A stretch of DNA of 64,000 nucleotides from Lentisphaeria bacterium (lineage in GTDB: Bacteria > Verrucomicrobiota > Lentisphaeria > Victivallales > UBA1829), in assembly GCA_003526375.1 (NCBI GenBank), contig DPDG01000006.1, positions 68,811-132,810 on the forward strand, read 5' to 3'. The notes under the pieces were generated by a model. It was not told the DNA's origin, did no database searches, and saw only the letters and a list, made by a program, of their open reading frames with translations. The first letter of the stretch is position 1. Each line of letters opens with the position of its first letter. The translations under genes were made by a program, and so were the position numbers. Shown piece by piece: positions 41,683 to 52,100 of the stretch.

Positions 41683-42249
41683 TTATTTAAGATTGACGAA
41701 CTTCATATCGCTGATCTCGATCACGACTTCTTTTCCCGCCTCAAGAGACGACAGGTTCACGGAGAAATTGAAGCGGCCGACCGAGCTCCGGTTCAACTTG
41801 GCGGGTCTGCCCCACTGAGTCGTGACGTTCAGCGTGCACGGATACCATTTCCCCGCTTCCAGCTCTTTGACTTTCGCCGTATCGGGAATCGTGGTGTTGT
41901 AGCTGGTTTTCCAGAAACTGTCCAGAATCGACATGACCGCCGTGTTGCCGGAGAATGCAGTATTGGTTTTGTAATTGAAGGAGAACGTGTTGTACTGTTC
42001 CGCATTCAGCGGCGGGCGCATGACGATTTCCGCACGGAAGATTTTCGCCTTGCCGTCAGGCGTGAAGGTGATGCGGAAACTCTGCTGTTTTTTTCCGTCT
42101 TTTTCAGTCTCCGTGAGTTCCACTTTTCCCGGCAGGCTTCTGTTGTTGACGAAAGAGAGCTTCGGCGTCGCCTGAACCGGAAGTTCGGCAGGTTCCGCCG
42201 CCTGGATTGAGAATGCCGCGACTGCGGCTGCAAGAATGAGATGTTTCAT
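41683..42249 (-). CDS. Small exported beta-sandwich protein (carbohydrate-binding-like)
   Basis: A 188-residue exported protein with signal peptide MKHLILAAAVAAFSIQAA. The mature part looks like one jelly-roll domain: PPLNAEQYNTFSFNYKT, EAGKWYPCTLNVTTQWG and a last strand EVVIEISDMKFVN. This layout (YxxFSFxY early, ISDMxF at the end) is shared with the N-terminal domain of the next gene's product and with the tandem repeats of the 1.3-kb-residue protein at 49181-53188. A glycan-binding role is inferred only from shape and context. It lies between the pseudopilin and the first DUF4838 gene. Confidence 0.72.
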   Translation of the reverse strand: MKHLILAAAVAAFSIQAAEPAELPVQATPKLSFVNNRSLPGKVELTETEKDGKKQQSFRITFTPDGKAKIFRAEIVMRPPLNAEQYNTFSFNYKTNTAFSGNTAVMSILDSFWKTSYNTTIPDTAKVKELEAGKWYPCTLNVTTQWGRPAKLNRSSVGRFNFSVNLSSLEAGKEVVIEISDMKFVNLK

Positions 42250-42292
42250 GTGAAATGTCCTTTCCTTATTGTTTTATGTTGGATATGTGATT

Positions 42293-43069
42293 TCAAAGCT
42301 TGAAAAGTTCATTGGTATAACTGTTGCTTCCGCGTGCTACCTCCGGCGTGTACATGCGCAGACCGTTGTTGTCATTCTGCGCCCACCATGAGAAAGACTT
42401 CTGCATTGTGCTCACATGTCCGTCGATGAACACCATGTTCGCGCCTTTGTTGTGCCGCATGGAAAGAAATGCCGAATTATGCTGATAGAGAAAAACATCC
42501 GCCAGATTGTTGGAATTGCTGAAATATTCCGCCTGATTATGGTAGAATGCTTCTGCCGCGAGAAAGGTTCTGGAAGGTTCCTTGAGATTCGTGATGACAT
42601 ACTGCGGTCCCGTCTTGAACACTCCGTCGTTTCCCGCAGTCGTGCAGATTGCTGCATTGGGCGCATAATCATACGGGCTGTGCGGATCATGGGAAGAATA
42701 CAGGGCGGGCACCTTATTTCCCGGGCACTGCAAGGCTTTTGAACGCATGATCTCCTTGTTCCATGCCGCCGGTATCGTCTTGCCCGGATTTTGAATCTCC
42801 CAGATGAATACCTGAAAGCGGTATGAGCCGATGGGCTGATATTTTGCCGGAATGTTGTAACCTTTGTTTTCCAGCGTATAGCCGATCGCCGCAACGCCGA
42901 TCTGCCTGAGATTGCTGACGCAGTTGATTTTCTGAGCGGTTTCTTTCGCCCGTCCGAGCGCAGGCAGAAGCAGCGCGGCAAGAATCGCAATGATTGAAAT
43001 CACGATCAGTAATTCTATCAGTGTGAAAATCCTCCGCAACTCTCCGCCTCCTGTGCATTTTCCGTTCAT
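42293..43069 (-). CDS. DUF1559-type pseudopilin with C-terminal DG motif
   Basis: A 258-residue pseudopilin with a 15-residue leader ending RRI, then FTLIELLIVISIIAILA, a helix with GRAKETAQKINCVSNLRQIG, and a beta-rich body with LQCPGN and YAPNA. The end motif is MRHNKGANMVFIDGHVSTM (His, nine residues, Asp-Gly-His). Second gene of the seven-gene operon, directly after the GntR-type regulator, as in the 17-kb locus. It is probably inserted in the inner membrane and extended into the periplasm. Confidence 0.9.
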   Translation of the reverse strand: MNGKCTGGGELRRIFTLIELLIVISIIAILAALLLPALGRAKETAQKINCVSNLRQIGVAAIGYTLENKGYNIPAKYQPIGSYRFQVFIWEIQNPGKTIPAAWNKEIMRSKALQCPGNKVPALYSSHDPHSPYDYAPNAAICTTAGNDGVFKTGPQYVITNLKEPSRTFLAAEAFYHNQAEYFSNSNNLADVFLYQHNSAFLSMRHNKGANMVFIDGHVSTMQKSFSWWAQNDNNGLRMYTPEVARGSNSYTNELFKL

Positions 43070-43102
43070 GCCGACTGCTCCTTTTCATCATTATGTTTTT
43101 CG

Positions 43103-44128
43103 TCATTGATAGTATAGAACCGGCTGGATCAGGTCTTTCGTGATCCGCTGTCCCTCACAGCTTGTATTTCTCAACATCCGTTTTACAGCCAATACGGGAA
43201 TACTTTGTTCAAAATAGGCGGCAATGCCTCCGGGCACGGTGGAAAACGGACGTATCACATTGACGTTGTCCACAATTACGGCGAGTCTCAGGTCCCGCCG
43301 ATAGCCCATTTGCCACAGACAGCCCAATATCGCGTCGAATTCGCCCGACTCCAGCAGAATGCCGTCGAGATCGGGATGCTCACGCAGGAAATCCGTAAGG
43401 TATATTCTGATGCCGGACTGCCCTGACCACAATACCGGAACCGAAGCCGGCTTCAGCCCGTGTGATTTCGCCGCTTTCATGAAACCTCTGTGAATTTCGA
43501 GCGCCGGCAGATAGGTCGGGCCGCCGTTGACCAATGCGGTCCGGGCGCATCCCTGTTCAAGCAGAGCATGATGACAGAGCTCTGCCGCTGTGCGCATGTC
43601 ATAGCTCACTGTGGAGAATACATCCGGGTAAGGGTTGGAGCCGATCACCATGACCGGCAGTCCCAGGCTTTTCAGGAAATCCCGCCATTTGACATCCAGC
43701 CAGCCGGTCACGAAGATTCCCAGGCATTCTGCCGCCGCTTCGGCGATCTCAACGGAGGGAGAGACTGCCGAATGGTAAAGAAGCCGGATGTGCTCTTTTT
43801 TCAGCTGGAACTCCACCTCCTGCACCATGGTGTCCAGAAAGATGTTTTCCCCGTATTCCGTTTTGTAGATCTTGAGATAGAGAATCCGCCCGAGCTCCGG
43901 TATCTGCGCAATGCTCTGCTTGAGGTAGGTTCCCATGCGCGGGCGGCGTTCAATGATGTTCTCCTCCTCCAGTTCATGCATGGCGCGGCGGACGGTAATC
44001 AGGCTCAGTTCAAAATTTTCCACAAGGTCCCGCTCCGGCGGCAGACGGTCTCCAATCTTGAGATGCTGATCCGCGATCAGTTGGAAGATTCTCATTTTTG
44101 CCTGATTGTATTTCAGAATACTGTTCAT
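43103..44128 (-). CDS. GntR-type regulator with LacI-like sensor domain (operon regulator)
   Basis: A 341-residue regulator: GntR winged helix at residues 1-70 (KIGDRLPPERDLVENFELSL, then ENIIERRPRMGTYL), then a LacI-like sugar-sensor domain (AVSPSVEIAEAAAECLGIFV, VIGSNPYPDVFSTVSYDM). It is the first gene of a 12-kb operon of glycan-degradation genes. Two 22-bp palindromes lie just upstream, one over the promoter's -10 box, so it most likely binds them and represses its own operon until a sugar effector is present. Binding is inferred from placement only. Confidence 0.9.
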   Translation of the reverse strand: MNSILKYNQAKMRIFQLIADQHLKIGDRLPPERDLVENFELSLITVRRAMHELEEENIIERRPRMGTYLKQSIAQIPELGRILYLKIYKTEYGENIFLDTMVQEVEFQLKKEHIRLLYHSAVSPSVEIAEAAAECLGIFVTGWLDVKWRDFLKSLGLPVMVIGSNPYPDVFSTVSYDMRTAAELCHHALLEQGCARTALVNGGPTYLPALEIHRGFMKAAKSHGLKPASVPVLWSGQSGIRIYLTDFLREHPDLDGILLESGEFDAILGCLWQMGYRRDLRLAVIVDNVNVIRPFSTVPGGIAAYFEQSIPVLAVKRMLRNTSCEGQRITKDLIQPVLYYQ

Positions 44129-44143
44129 GGAGCCCTCTTTTTG

Positions 44144-44165
44144 CTGCTATTGTAAATGATAGCAG
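44144..44165. promoter_or_regulatory. Operator-like palindrome 1 (CTGCTAT-N8-ATAGCAG)
   Basis: Perfect 7-bp inverted arms around 8 bases, in the leader between the promoter and the GntR-type start at 44128. Same length as palindrome 2, whose start is exactly 50 bases away. Confidence 0.75.
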
Positions 44166-44193
44166 AAGTGCTGAAAAATAATTTTTCTCCGAC

Positions 44194-44215
44194 CTGCTAC
44201 TATTATTATAAGCAG
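44194..44215. promoter_or_regulatory. Operator-like palindrome 2 (CTGCTAC-N9-AAGCAG)
   Basis: A second 22-bp site of the same design with one imperfect arm position. It overlaps the -10 box of the operon promoter, so a bound regulator would block RNA polymerase. Confidence 0.75.
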
Positions 44216-44232
44216 AACTTCGTTTTTGTCAA
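44205..44232 (-). promoter_or_regulatory. Consensus promoter of the seven-gene glycan operon
   Basis: Minus strand TTGACA (44227-44232), 16-base spacer, TATAAT (44205-44210). A perfect sigma70 match. Confidence 0.85.
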
Positions 44233-44439
44233 GGGGGCGATTCTGAAAAAATCGGAAAAAAGTATGGAAGAAAAACGCCGCCGGAGAATAAGGCTGTGCG
44301 GAAAAACAGAATATTTTGTAAAATAAAATATTCTGCTTTTCTCAAGTCAAGGGCTTTCCCCTTGCCGCGGTCCGGCGGCGGACCACTGGTCGCGCGGACC
44401 GCGAAATCCCGAATGCCTTACTGTTTGCGGTGGGACAGT
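44233..44439. other. Intergenic region with GC-rich inverted repeat
   Basis: No gene seen. GCGGTCC (44367-44373) pairs with GGACCGC (44396-44402), with further GGTCC/GGACC copies inside, so the patch can fold in several ways. It lies about 40 bases past the deacetylase stop (minus strand) and could act as a transcript end, but has no T run. Confidence 0.45.
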
Positions 44440-45105
44440 TTATTTTACAAGATCAATGACATCCACCCAGACGACATCCGGGTCGGCGTCAAGGCGTTTC
44501 AGTTTTTCCTCTGTTTCCTGCCAGAGTTTTTTCTCATCCATCATTTCATAGCTGTGACCCCAGAAATAGAAGACGCCCGTTTCTTTCGCTTTCTCGAAAA
44601 TCGTCCAGAAATCGGGATTCAGGAAGTGACAGGAGGAATGAAGCGCCATGGTGTCCTCGCATGGGATCACGGCATCCGTGTTCTGCGTCGTGCGCCCGTA
44701 GGCGAATCCCGCTTCATGCATCCGCTTCATGGTTTCGGGGGTATAGCGTCCGCAGGGCCATGCGAAACCGCGGCATTCCCGCTGAAATCTGTCTTCCAGA
44801 TAGCTGCGGGCGTCAATCGCGTCCGCCATGAATTCGTCATCGGGAACCTGTCCCGCGTTTTTGTGATGCATGGTGTGCGAGGCGACCTGAAAGCCTTCAT
44901 ACACATCGGTCAGTTCGTCCAGCGAGAGTTTGCCCGCGTCATAAATCCCCTTGAACTTGTAAGTTCCGTCCACCTTTCGACGGGACTTCTCATGCAGAGC
45001 CGGGTTCAGATTGAAGGTTGCCTTCGCATTGTATTTGCGGAGAAGTTCGACGAGGCGCAGATCGTTCAATACGCCGTCGTCCCAGCATTGAGCCACTTTT
45101 ACCAT
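44440..45105 (-). CDS. Polysaccharide deacetylase-family protein
   Basis: A 221-residue carbohydrate esterase-4-type protein without a signal peptide. Motif 1 is QCWDDGVLND, motif 2 is ASHTMHHKNAG (HTxxH metal histidines), motif 3 AWPCGRYTPE, and the late FYFWGHSYEM contains the expected His. The pattern matches cytoplasmic family members that act on small substrates rather than wall polymers. It lies 58 bases after the aldo/keto reductase gene on the same strand and may be co-transcribed. Substrate unknown. Confidence 0.82.
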   Translation of the reverse strand: MVKVAQCWDDGVLNDLRLVELLRKYNAKATFNLNPALHEKSRRKVDGTYKFKGIYDAGKLSLDELTDVYEGFQVASHTMHHKNAGQVPDDEFMADAIDARSYLEDRFQRECRGFAWPCGRYTPETMKRMHEAGFAYGRTTQNTDAVIPCEDTMALHSSCHFLNPDFWTIFEKAKETGVFYFWGHSYEMMDEKKLWQETEEKLKRLDADPDVVWVDVIDLVK

Positions 45106-45163
45106 TTTTCAATACTCCTGTTTCATTTGATAATCAATATGGATTTCAGAGAGGGTGCTCCCG

Positions 45164-46153
45164 TCATTTTTTCAGAACCTGTTCGATTCGTTCCAGCTCC
45201 TCTCCGGTGAAATCCAGGTGATTCCCGATTCCGGCGAGTTCGACGATCTGCTCTGGACGGCTTGCGCCGATCAGAGCGGAGGTGACGCCTTTCAACCGCA
45301 GAATCCAGGCGATTGCCATTTGCGCGAGAGACTGTCCCCGATCATGTGCGATTTCATTCAGCGCCGTGAGCTTTGCGACAAGTTCCGGTGTGATGCTGGT
45401 TTCTTTGAGGAAGTGATTGCGTGTCGCACGCGACCCTGCGGGGATGCCGTGAAGGTACTTGTCGGTCAGAAGCCCCTGTGCAAGCGGAGAGAAGATGATC
45501 GAACCGATTCCCGCCTCTTCCAGCCAGGGGAACATGCCCATTTCCTCATAACGGCGGTTCAGCATATTGTAATTGATCTGATGGATCAGACACGGCACTT
45601 TCATCTCTTTGAGCATTGCCGCCGCCTGCTGTGCGCGTTCCAGCGGGTAGTTCGAGATTCCCGCGTAAAGCGCCTTGCCGGAACGGACGATATCCGCGAG
45701 CGCCGTCATGGATTCCTCAAGAGGCGTTTTCTCGTCGGGACGGTGGTGGTAGAAGATGTCCACATATTCCACGCCGAGACGCTTCAGGCTCTGGTTGCAG
45801 CTTGCGATCAGATTTTTGCGCGAACCCCATTCGCCGTAGGGACCCCGCCACATGAGATAACCCGCCTTGGTGGAGATGATGAGCTCGTCGCGATAGAGAC
45901 GCAGTCCGTTTTTGAGGATGCGCCCGAAATTCGTTTCTGCGGAACCCGGTTCGGGTCCGTAGTTGTTGGCGAGATCGAAATGAGTGATGCCGAGATCGAA
46001 AGCCGTATGCGCCATTCTCTGCGCGTTGTCGAAGTCGTCGACGCTTCCGAAGTTGTGCCACAGCCCGAGCGAGAGCAGGGGCAGTTCGATGCCGCTGCTG
46101 CCGCATCTGCGGTAAGTCATTGCGTCATAGCGTGTTTCATTTGCCTGATACAT
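45164..46153 (-). CDS. Aldo/keto reductase, YghZ-like (AKR14)
   Basis: A 329-residue NADPH-dependent reductase. The longest frame adds 46 residues, but MYQANETRYDAMTYRRCG matches the known N-terminus of the E. coli YghZ (L-glyceraldehyde 3-phosphate reductase) type, and AAGGGA lies 6 bases upstream. The whole length aligns well by eye: LSLGLWHNFG, GITHFDLANNYGPEPGSAE (catalytic Asp and Tyr), STKAGYLMWRGPYGEWGSRK, SLKRLGVEYVDIFYHHR and SALIGASRPEQI. Probable role: detoxifying or recycling a short-chain sugar aldehyde. The nearest gene downstream is a deacetylase. Confidence 0.9.
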   Translation of the reverse strand: MYQANETRYDAMTYRRCGSSGIELPLLSLGLWHNFGSVDDFDNAQRMAHTAFDLGITHFDLANNYGPEPGSAETNFGRILKNGLRLYRDELIISTKAGYLMWRGPYGEWGSRKNLIASCNQSLKRLGVEYVDIFYHHRPDEKTPLEESMTALADIVRSGKALYAGISNYPLERAQQAAAMLKEMKVPCLIHQINYNMLNRRYEEMGMFPWLEEAGIGSIIFSPLAQGLLTDKYLHGIPAGSRATRNHFLKETSITPELVAKLTALNEIAHDRGQSLAQMAIAWILRLKGVTSALIGASRPEQIVELAGIGNHLDFTGEELERIEQVLKK

Positions 46154-46240
46154 GGTGTTCCCTTTGAATTTCAAATTGGAGATTGTTGTTTCCGGTAATG
46201 TAGGGGATGGAAAAGAAGTTTTCAAGAGCGGGGATACAGA

Positions 46241-46271
46241 AAATCCCGCGGAACTGACTCCCGCGGGATTT
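46241..46271 (-). terminator. Possible terminator after the GH106-like gene
   Basis: AAATCCCGCGG (46241-46251) pairs with CCGCGGGATTT (46261-46271); 11-bp perfect stem, short T run on the minus strand. It separates the hydrolase operon from the aldo/keto reductase. Confidence 0.6.
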
Positions 46272-46348
46272 CTGAATCGCGTATCGTTCAAAGATTTTGA
46301 TCCGGTTTCGCAATCTTTTTGTTGTCGAGGAACGCGCCTGCCGGTGTG

Positions 46349-49150
46349 TTACCGCTTTCTGCGGAGCGTTACCGGACCGAGCAGACCGGATGCCAGATCC
46401 GCAAGGCGATCCCGGTTGCCGGGACCGTTGCAGACCGTGATCCTGAGTTCATGGGCGCCTTGTTTCAGGAAACCGGTTTCCGCGACATACGGCGGGGCGA
46501 TCAGTACTGCAACGGAAACTTCATCCAGAAATACTTCCGCAAGGTCTTCGACTCTGCCGAGATCCAGCAGATAGGAGCCGTCGTCCGGAATATTCAGAAC
46601 CGCACGGTATTCCGCACTGCCGGAATAGGTGCCGTATCCGCAGGCGGACCACGGATACAGAGGGGAACATTGTATTTTCCCGTCGAAACTTTCCAGATAC
46701 GGCAGCGTTTTCCCCGCATGGCGGAACTCCGCTTTGAACCGTCCGTAGAGATAGGGCATTTCCGACATGGCGCAGTTTCCGCCGCTCAGGATGAATTGGA
46801 TGCGGTTGAGTGTGGGAGTCGATCCTGTAAGCAGGGCGTGCGTGATATCCGCGCTTCTGTTGCGGCAGTCGTATTCCTGTGACGGTTGGAAGCCATGGAT
46901 TTCCGTGCCGTTGACAAAACAGCGCCGGTTGCCGCTGAATGTGCTTTCTTCAAGCACAAGACGCACCGGACGCTTTTCCCCGGTATAGAGGAATGCCGAT
47001 TCCACTGTCGTCTCCTGAAGTTGCGAAAAATCGGGAATTTCCCGTTCCAGAAGCCGGAATTCACTCCTGGCGCCGTTTGCAGTCCGGCAGGACCAGCAGT
47101 TCAGCGGGACATGGTTTTCATGGAATTCAATTTCCCAGTCGCGGACTTCCGTGACCGGTTCCGTATTGCTGAGCGGATCTGCCGACGGTTCGCCGGTAAA
47201 GAGCGTCCCCCCCGAAGGCGGAAGCCAGACCGGAGCGCCGTCGAGAGCGCCGGAAAAGGGGCGTTCCGCGCGGTTGAACAGAAAGGAAATCTTTTTCCCG
47301 TCGATTTCACGCTGCTGAATCAGAATATCCTGCTTCCCGTTGCCTGTGAGGACGGGTCCGGAAAGTTCATCCGGATAATTTGCGCAACGGTACGTTTCCG
47401 CATTGTCCCAGTGGGAAAGGGCGTTTTCCGGACTGGAGCCGAGAAGCTTTGGAACGGTTCCGGCAAGCATCAGTTTTCCCCCTGCGGCCGCATAACGTTC
47501 CAGACATTCCGCCGTGGCTTTTTCCATGAACTCTGTGTCGGGCAGCAGGAAACAGGGGTATTTCCGCACGAACTCCTGCGGGTTGCCGTCGAAGAGTTCC
47601 CGGAGTGTGATCTCGTCGATGAAATCGAAATCCTTCTGATGCGAAAGCAGATTTTCCACAAAGCGCTGAATGGAGGATTCGAGTCCGCCGTTGCCGCCGG
47701 GATTTGCGTGACAGTAGAAACTTGCCGAGGTGTAGAGCACCGCCGTCTTGCAGAGATGAGTGCCGGAGGAGAGGATTTTGCACAATTCCCTCGTCCGGTT
47801 CAGGAGTTCCGGCATCCAGCGCCATTCCGTGTGCTGGTAGAACAGCGATGGTGGAACCTCGTCCTTGCGTGCGCCGTCGAAGGAGTAGCTGAGCCCGTGA
47901 ATGTTGAAATAGGTGATTCCGAGCGCCATCTGGTAGTCCAGATGAAACCGCAGGTCGCGCAGCGAGACTTCATTGCCGAGTACCGCCAGAGCATCGCTTC
48001 CCGCCTGTTCCTTCCCGAAGAGATGCGCGGCGGACGATACCACTTTGAGACCGGTATGATAGGCGCATGCGTCCGGCCACGCGGCGCCCGCTCCGAGCGG
48101 ATCTGTGCAGGGAATGTCGAGATATTTGCAGGAGCGCAGTTCATCGGGCCACATGAAACTGTTGCAGACGGAAAGATATTCGGTCCGGCTGAGATGACCG
48201 ATGCTCCTGATGTGATGGCTGCGGCACCATTCCTGCGTCTGTTCCAGATAGTGCGTGCAGACGAGACGGTGCTGAGTCATGCGGTAACAGTGACGGATGA
48301 ACGGTGACTGTTCATTGATATCGACCGCGAGATGAGGCAGATACGGGGTAAGCTCGAACCCGTGCTGTGCGGCGAATTCCTGCTCGAAAGCATCGGTCCA
48401 TGGGAAGACGCCGTCCACGGAGGGTTCATCCATGAACGAAGCGTCGAACAGCTCGTCGAATGTCTCCTGACCATACCTCCGCAGATATTCCCCGTGCGTG
48501 GTCTCAAGGAAAAGCCGTGTCATCTCCGGTTTCATCAGATCGGTATTATGCCCCCCGGACGGGAAACGGCAGACCTGGACGGCAACGATTTTACAGTCGT
48601 CTTCCGCTTGCCAGTCGAGGGCAAAACGCCGTGCGTCCCAGACGGCGCGCCAGTGCGGCATGTTGATTTTGTTTTCAAGGGAATAGGCGCAGTGCCGGAG
48701 AGCGCGTTGAATGCACTCCGTTTTGAGGGTGCCGCAATATTCTGTGATATCGAGAATGTTTTTTCCGCATACCGCGAAACACCGGTATATGCTTGCCGGC
48801 GTTTCAAAGACCTTGCGGACATGTTCTCCTTTCCGCGCGTCAAACTGCGTGAATTCAAGGTGCTGTGCTCCGAGTTCGGGATGTTCCCAGAGGATCCGGT
48901 TTCCCGCCACGGGTGAGGGGTAGCAGTCCTCATCCCAGATTGCGAATTTGATTCCGGCATTCCGGCACTCCTCAAGGATGACGCTGACTGCATCCCACCA
49001 CCCTTTGGAGAGATACGGCGTCATAAGCCCCTGCCGCGCATGGGCATAGATGCATTCATATCCGCCTGCGGCGAGTTCACGGACCTGCTTTCGCAGTTCA
49101 TCTTCTTTCAGGTGATGATTCAGAAAATATTGACATGCCAGATGGATCAT
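46349..49150 (-). CDS. GH106-like (alpha-L-rhamnosidase-like) large glycosidase, no signal peptide
   Basis: A 933-residue protein. The N-terminal barrel starts LKEDELRKQVRELAAGGYEC and continues VILEECRNAGIKFAIWDEDCYPS and FDASFMDEPSVDGVFPW, resembling the GH106-type alpha-L-rhamnosidase fold. The middle part has GGKLMLAGTVPKLLGSS, a beta-galactosidase-like segment, and the end is a GH2-like galactose-binding jelly roll (YLLDLGRVEDLAEVFLDEVS, then VAVLIAPPYV). Catalytic residues were not assigned. There is no signal peptide. It is the last gene of the leftward operon after the 1,345-residue protein (30-base gap), so probably acts on products of the exported enzyme. Confidence 0.7.
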   Translation of the reverse strand: MIHLACQYFLNHHLKEDELRKQVRELAAGGYECIYAHARQGLMTPYLSKGWWDAVSVILEECRNAGIKFAIWDEDCYPSPVAGNRILWEHPELGAQHLEFTQFDARKGEHVRKVFETPASIYRCFAVCGKNILDITEYCGTLKTECIQRALRHCAYSLENKINMPHWRAVWDARRFALDWQAEDDCKIVAVQVCRFPSGGHNTDLMKPEMTRLFLETTHGEYLRRYGQETFDELFDASFMDEPSVDGVFPWTDAFEQEFAAQHGFELTPYLPHLAVDINEQSPFIRHCYRMTQHRLVCTHYLEQTQEWCRSHHIRSIGHLSRTEYLSVCNSFMWPDELRSCKYLDIPCTDPLGAGAAWPDACAYHTGLKVVSSAAHLFGKEQAGSDALAVLGNEVSLRDLRFHLDYQMALGITYFNIHGLSYSFDGARKDEVPPSLFYQHTEWRWMPELLNRTRELCKILSSGTHLCKTAVLYTSASFYCHANPGGNGGLESSIQRFVENLLSHQKDFDFIDEITLRELFDGNPQEFVRKYPCFLLPDTEFMEKATAECLERYAAAGGKLMLAGTVPKLLGSSPENALSHWDNAETYRCANYPDELSGPVLTGNGKQDILIQQREIDGKKISFLFNRAERPFSGALDGAPVWLPPSGGTLFTGEPSADPLSNTEPVTEVRDWEIEFHENHVPLNCWSCRTANGARSEFRLLEREIPDFSQLQETTVESAFLYTGEKRPVRLVLEESTFSGNRRCFVNGTEIHGFQPSQEYDCRNRSADITHALLTGSTPTLNRIQFILSGGNCAMSEMPYLYGRFKAEFRHAGKTLPYLESFDGKIQCSPLYPWSACGYGTYSGSAEYRAVLNIPDDGSYLLDLGRVEDLAEVFLDEVSVAVLIAPPYVAETGFLKQGAHELRITVCNGPGNRDRLADLASGLLGPVTLRRKR

Positions 49151-49180
49151 GATATTGTTTTGTCCTTTTAGTCATATGAT

Positions 49181-52100
49181 TCACTTGTTCAGTTTTTTCA
49201 ATAAATCTTCCGCGTCATTTCCGTAGTAGAAAATCCACGAAGAATGAAGCGGAGCTTCAAAAGTGAACATATTCACATTTTTTGCTATGAGTTTTCTGTT
49301 CATCACATCCAGCACATCGGTTTTCTTCGGTAGACGGATAGTTTTTTTACCAGGAAAACGGGCGTGAAGTGTAAACAATGCGGAATTTGCTTCCATCGGG
49401 TCTGAGTTTTCCGAGTAGATATGCACCCCGGACTGTCTGGCAAGTTCCGTCAGAAACGGGACATCAAACTGATACGCTCCGCAGAAAATCGAACGTGCTT
49501 TTCCGGTTTTTGTTTCGGCATAGCCGGCAGTTCCATCCTCATAGACGCCCAGTACCTTGATACTGGTGTTTTTCTTCACAGAGAACATGGGCTTGATCCG
49601 GGTCGTTGTTGTTCCCATCCAGCGTCCGTCAGCCAGTTTTACTGCGGGCATTAGCGGTTCACTCGCCTTGACGAAATCAAAGCCGGTAAGAATCTTCATA
49701 TTTTCCACGGAATTTTTATTTTCGCAAGTATATCCCGGCGCATACACCCAGAACAGAGTGCAGTCCCGTTTTTTCAGTTCATTGACTGCGGCAAGGAATT
49801 TTGCGTCATACTTGAAACTGTTCACAAACACATACAGTTTGTAATTCCCTGGATGATCTGCAAGATCTTCTGCCAGCAGATAGTCCGTCGGAACACCGGC
49901 ACGGGCGAAGCGGGTGAGATTGTAGCAGTAACTTTCACCCGCCTGAACTATGGTACCCACATGAATCTGCCGGACTGTGCCGTCACCTTTGTATGCCTGA
50001 ATTTTACCAGTGCCGGAGCCCTGTGACAGAATCGGCATGGATTTAATAATATCCTCGCTGAAAACAATGGCAGTCTGTGCGTCACGCTTTACCGCCTTGA
50101 CACTACAATGCTCTCCGGTTTTGCGGAGAATGGCGATATCCTCTACCATCTCCGGGAAGTCGAAGTCGGTACCGTTGCCGAGGGGAAAGTAGCACAAGGG
50201 TTGTCTCCGACACAGGGCGATTCCCATATTCCGGCGCATGACCGCAAGAGTGGCGGCTTTGTTCAAGGTCTGATAGTTGTTCAGACTGGTGGCGATGTAA
50301 CGACCGTTGTGAGTACGGGTGTCGTCCTCGATAACCGGTATGATATTGTTTGCCGCCATGGAAGCAAAGGGTTTCATATCGCCGCAGGTATCGCCGAGAT
50401 TGCGGACACTGTAAGCCTGAGGTGACATGAGAAAATCAACAGATCTCGAGTCAATCAGTTTTTTCAATGCATAATGCGCCCGCATCTGTGAAGATCCGGT
50501 GGAGTGCAAGGTAACGGTGTAGCCGTAATATGAGCCAACTACCTTCTGATTTTTGAGCTCCGCTTTGGCGGTTTTGCAAAGTTCCGCAAGCATATCTGCC
50601 ACGGCTGTGGAGTAGTAATCGTTGTAGGCGATGGCGGACAGGTGCTTGGACGGCTCCCAGAGAATTTCGTTGTTGTCAAGGCTTTTGCGCTCTTCAAGAG
50701 TGGGAATATGGAAGTCCTTCAGTGCCGGATAATTCTGTTGAGCAAATTTTTTGAACGCTTTCTGTGCGGCGGGGGAGAAATCGAGGATACGTCCCCTTAC
50801 CGGGGACCAGCCAAGCCACTCGGCAGTGTGTCCGCCGGAAATACGGTAGCCGATAATACGGTTGGCATAGGGACTTTTTTCCAGATAGCGGATCGCGTTT
50901 ATCACCTGCTGACGCATGGCTTCCAAAGCCTTTTCCGAGCCGAAGGAGTAATTCTCGCGTCCTCCGTCTTTGTTTACCATGCCTTTGTCGTCCAAACAAA
51001 TTTCATTGGGATTTCTCTCCACCCAGTCCTGCGGAGGACGAACGGGAATGTCCCAGAGAAAATAGGCATCTTTGGCATTGCGGCGGTGTCCTTCTGCAAA
51101 ACGGTCAAAGACACTGAAGTCATTTTTGTTCTCCTCCGGCCACCAGCCATTACCGGGATTCACGGTAATCAGATTCAGCGGTGCCTGACCGAAGGGTATA
51201 TAGACATAATGGGGATATCCCCATACCGGATAGAAAGGCTTGCCGTCAATGGCAAAGGAGGGAGAGCCGTTCAGATCAATAACAGAGGTTTTCGGATTTT
51301 TGGTATAATTGGGAATGGAGGCGGCACGGGTGAAATGAAATCCGGTCTCCGGGAATCCGCCGTTGCGTACATGAAGAGCACCGGATTTGATTCGGGCACG
51401 GAATTTATTGGAGTTGAGATAAAGGGGGAGAGTGTAATCAAGCTGGATTTTCCAGCGGTTTTTCTCCATTTTGACCATATTTCCGGCAGTCAGGGGCAGA
51501 GTTTCGCTCCAGCAGAGCTTATCGCGGTCAAAAAGTTCCATGGTAATGCCGAAGGGCTGATCCGGCATTTTTCCCTCAAATTCGTAGTTCAGTCTGACGG
51601 TATTTCCTGCCACAGCATTTTTCGGCGTGGCAGAGGCTTGGATAAATTTCTGAGGACGTGTATAATCCTTGTAAATCAGCTTTACCCCGGTCCACGGAGG
51701 AGCGGGCGGTCCGGCCTGTTCCAGAACCGCAGTCCATCCGGAGTCGTCAAAGCCGTTTTTGTTCCAGCCTTTGGGAGCATTTACATGGGATTTGAAATTC
51801 TTATCCGTATCTATGCGGAGAGTGGTGCCGTCATCGAAAAGGATAAGCAGTTCACCTAGCACGCCTCCGGCACTTACCGAATTATGGTAACGGAATGCCA
51901 GAGTATTTGTCCCCTGCTGTATGCAGTCTGAGACCTCGGCAACCTCGGTAATCCGCCAGTTGCCTGAGCGGGAAACCTCCGTGCCGTTCACATAAACCTG
52001 CGCCTCGTCATCTGCGGTGTACTGGAGCCATGCCAGAACCGGCTTTGCCTTGCACTGAAATTCACGGCGCAGAAAGAATATCTTGTGTTTGCCTCCGGAG

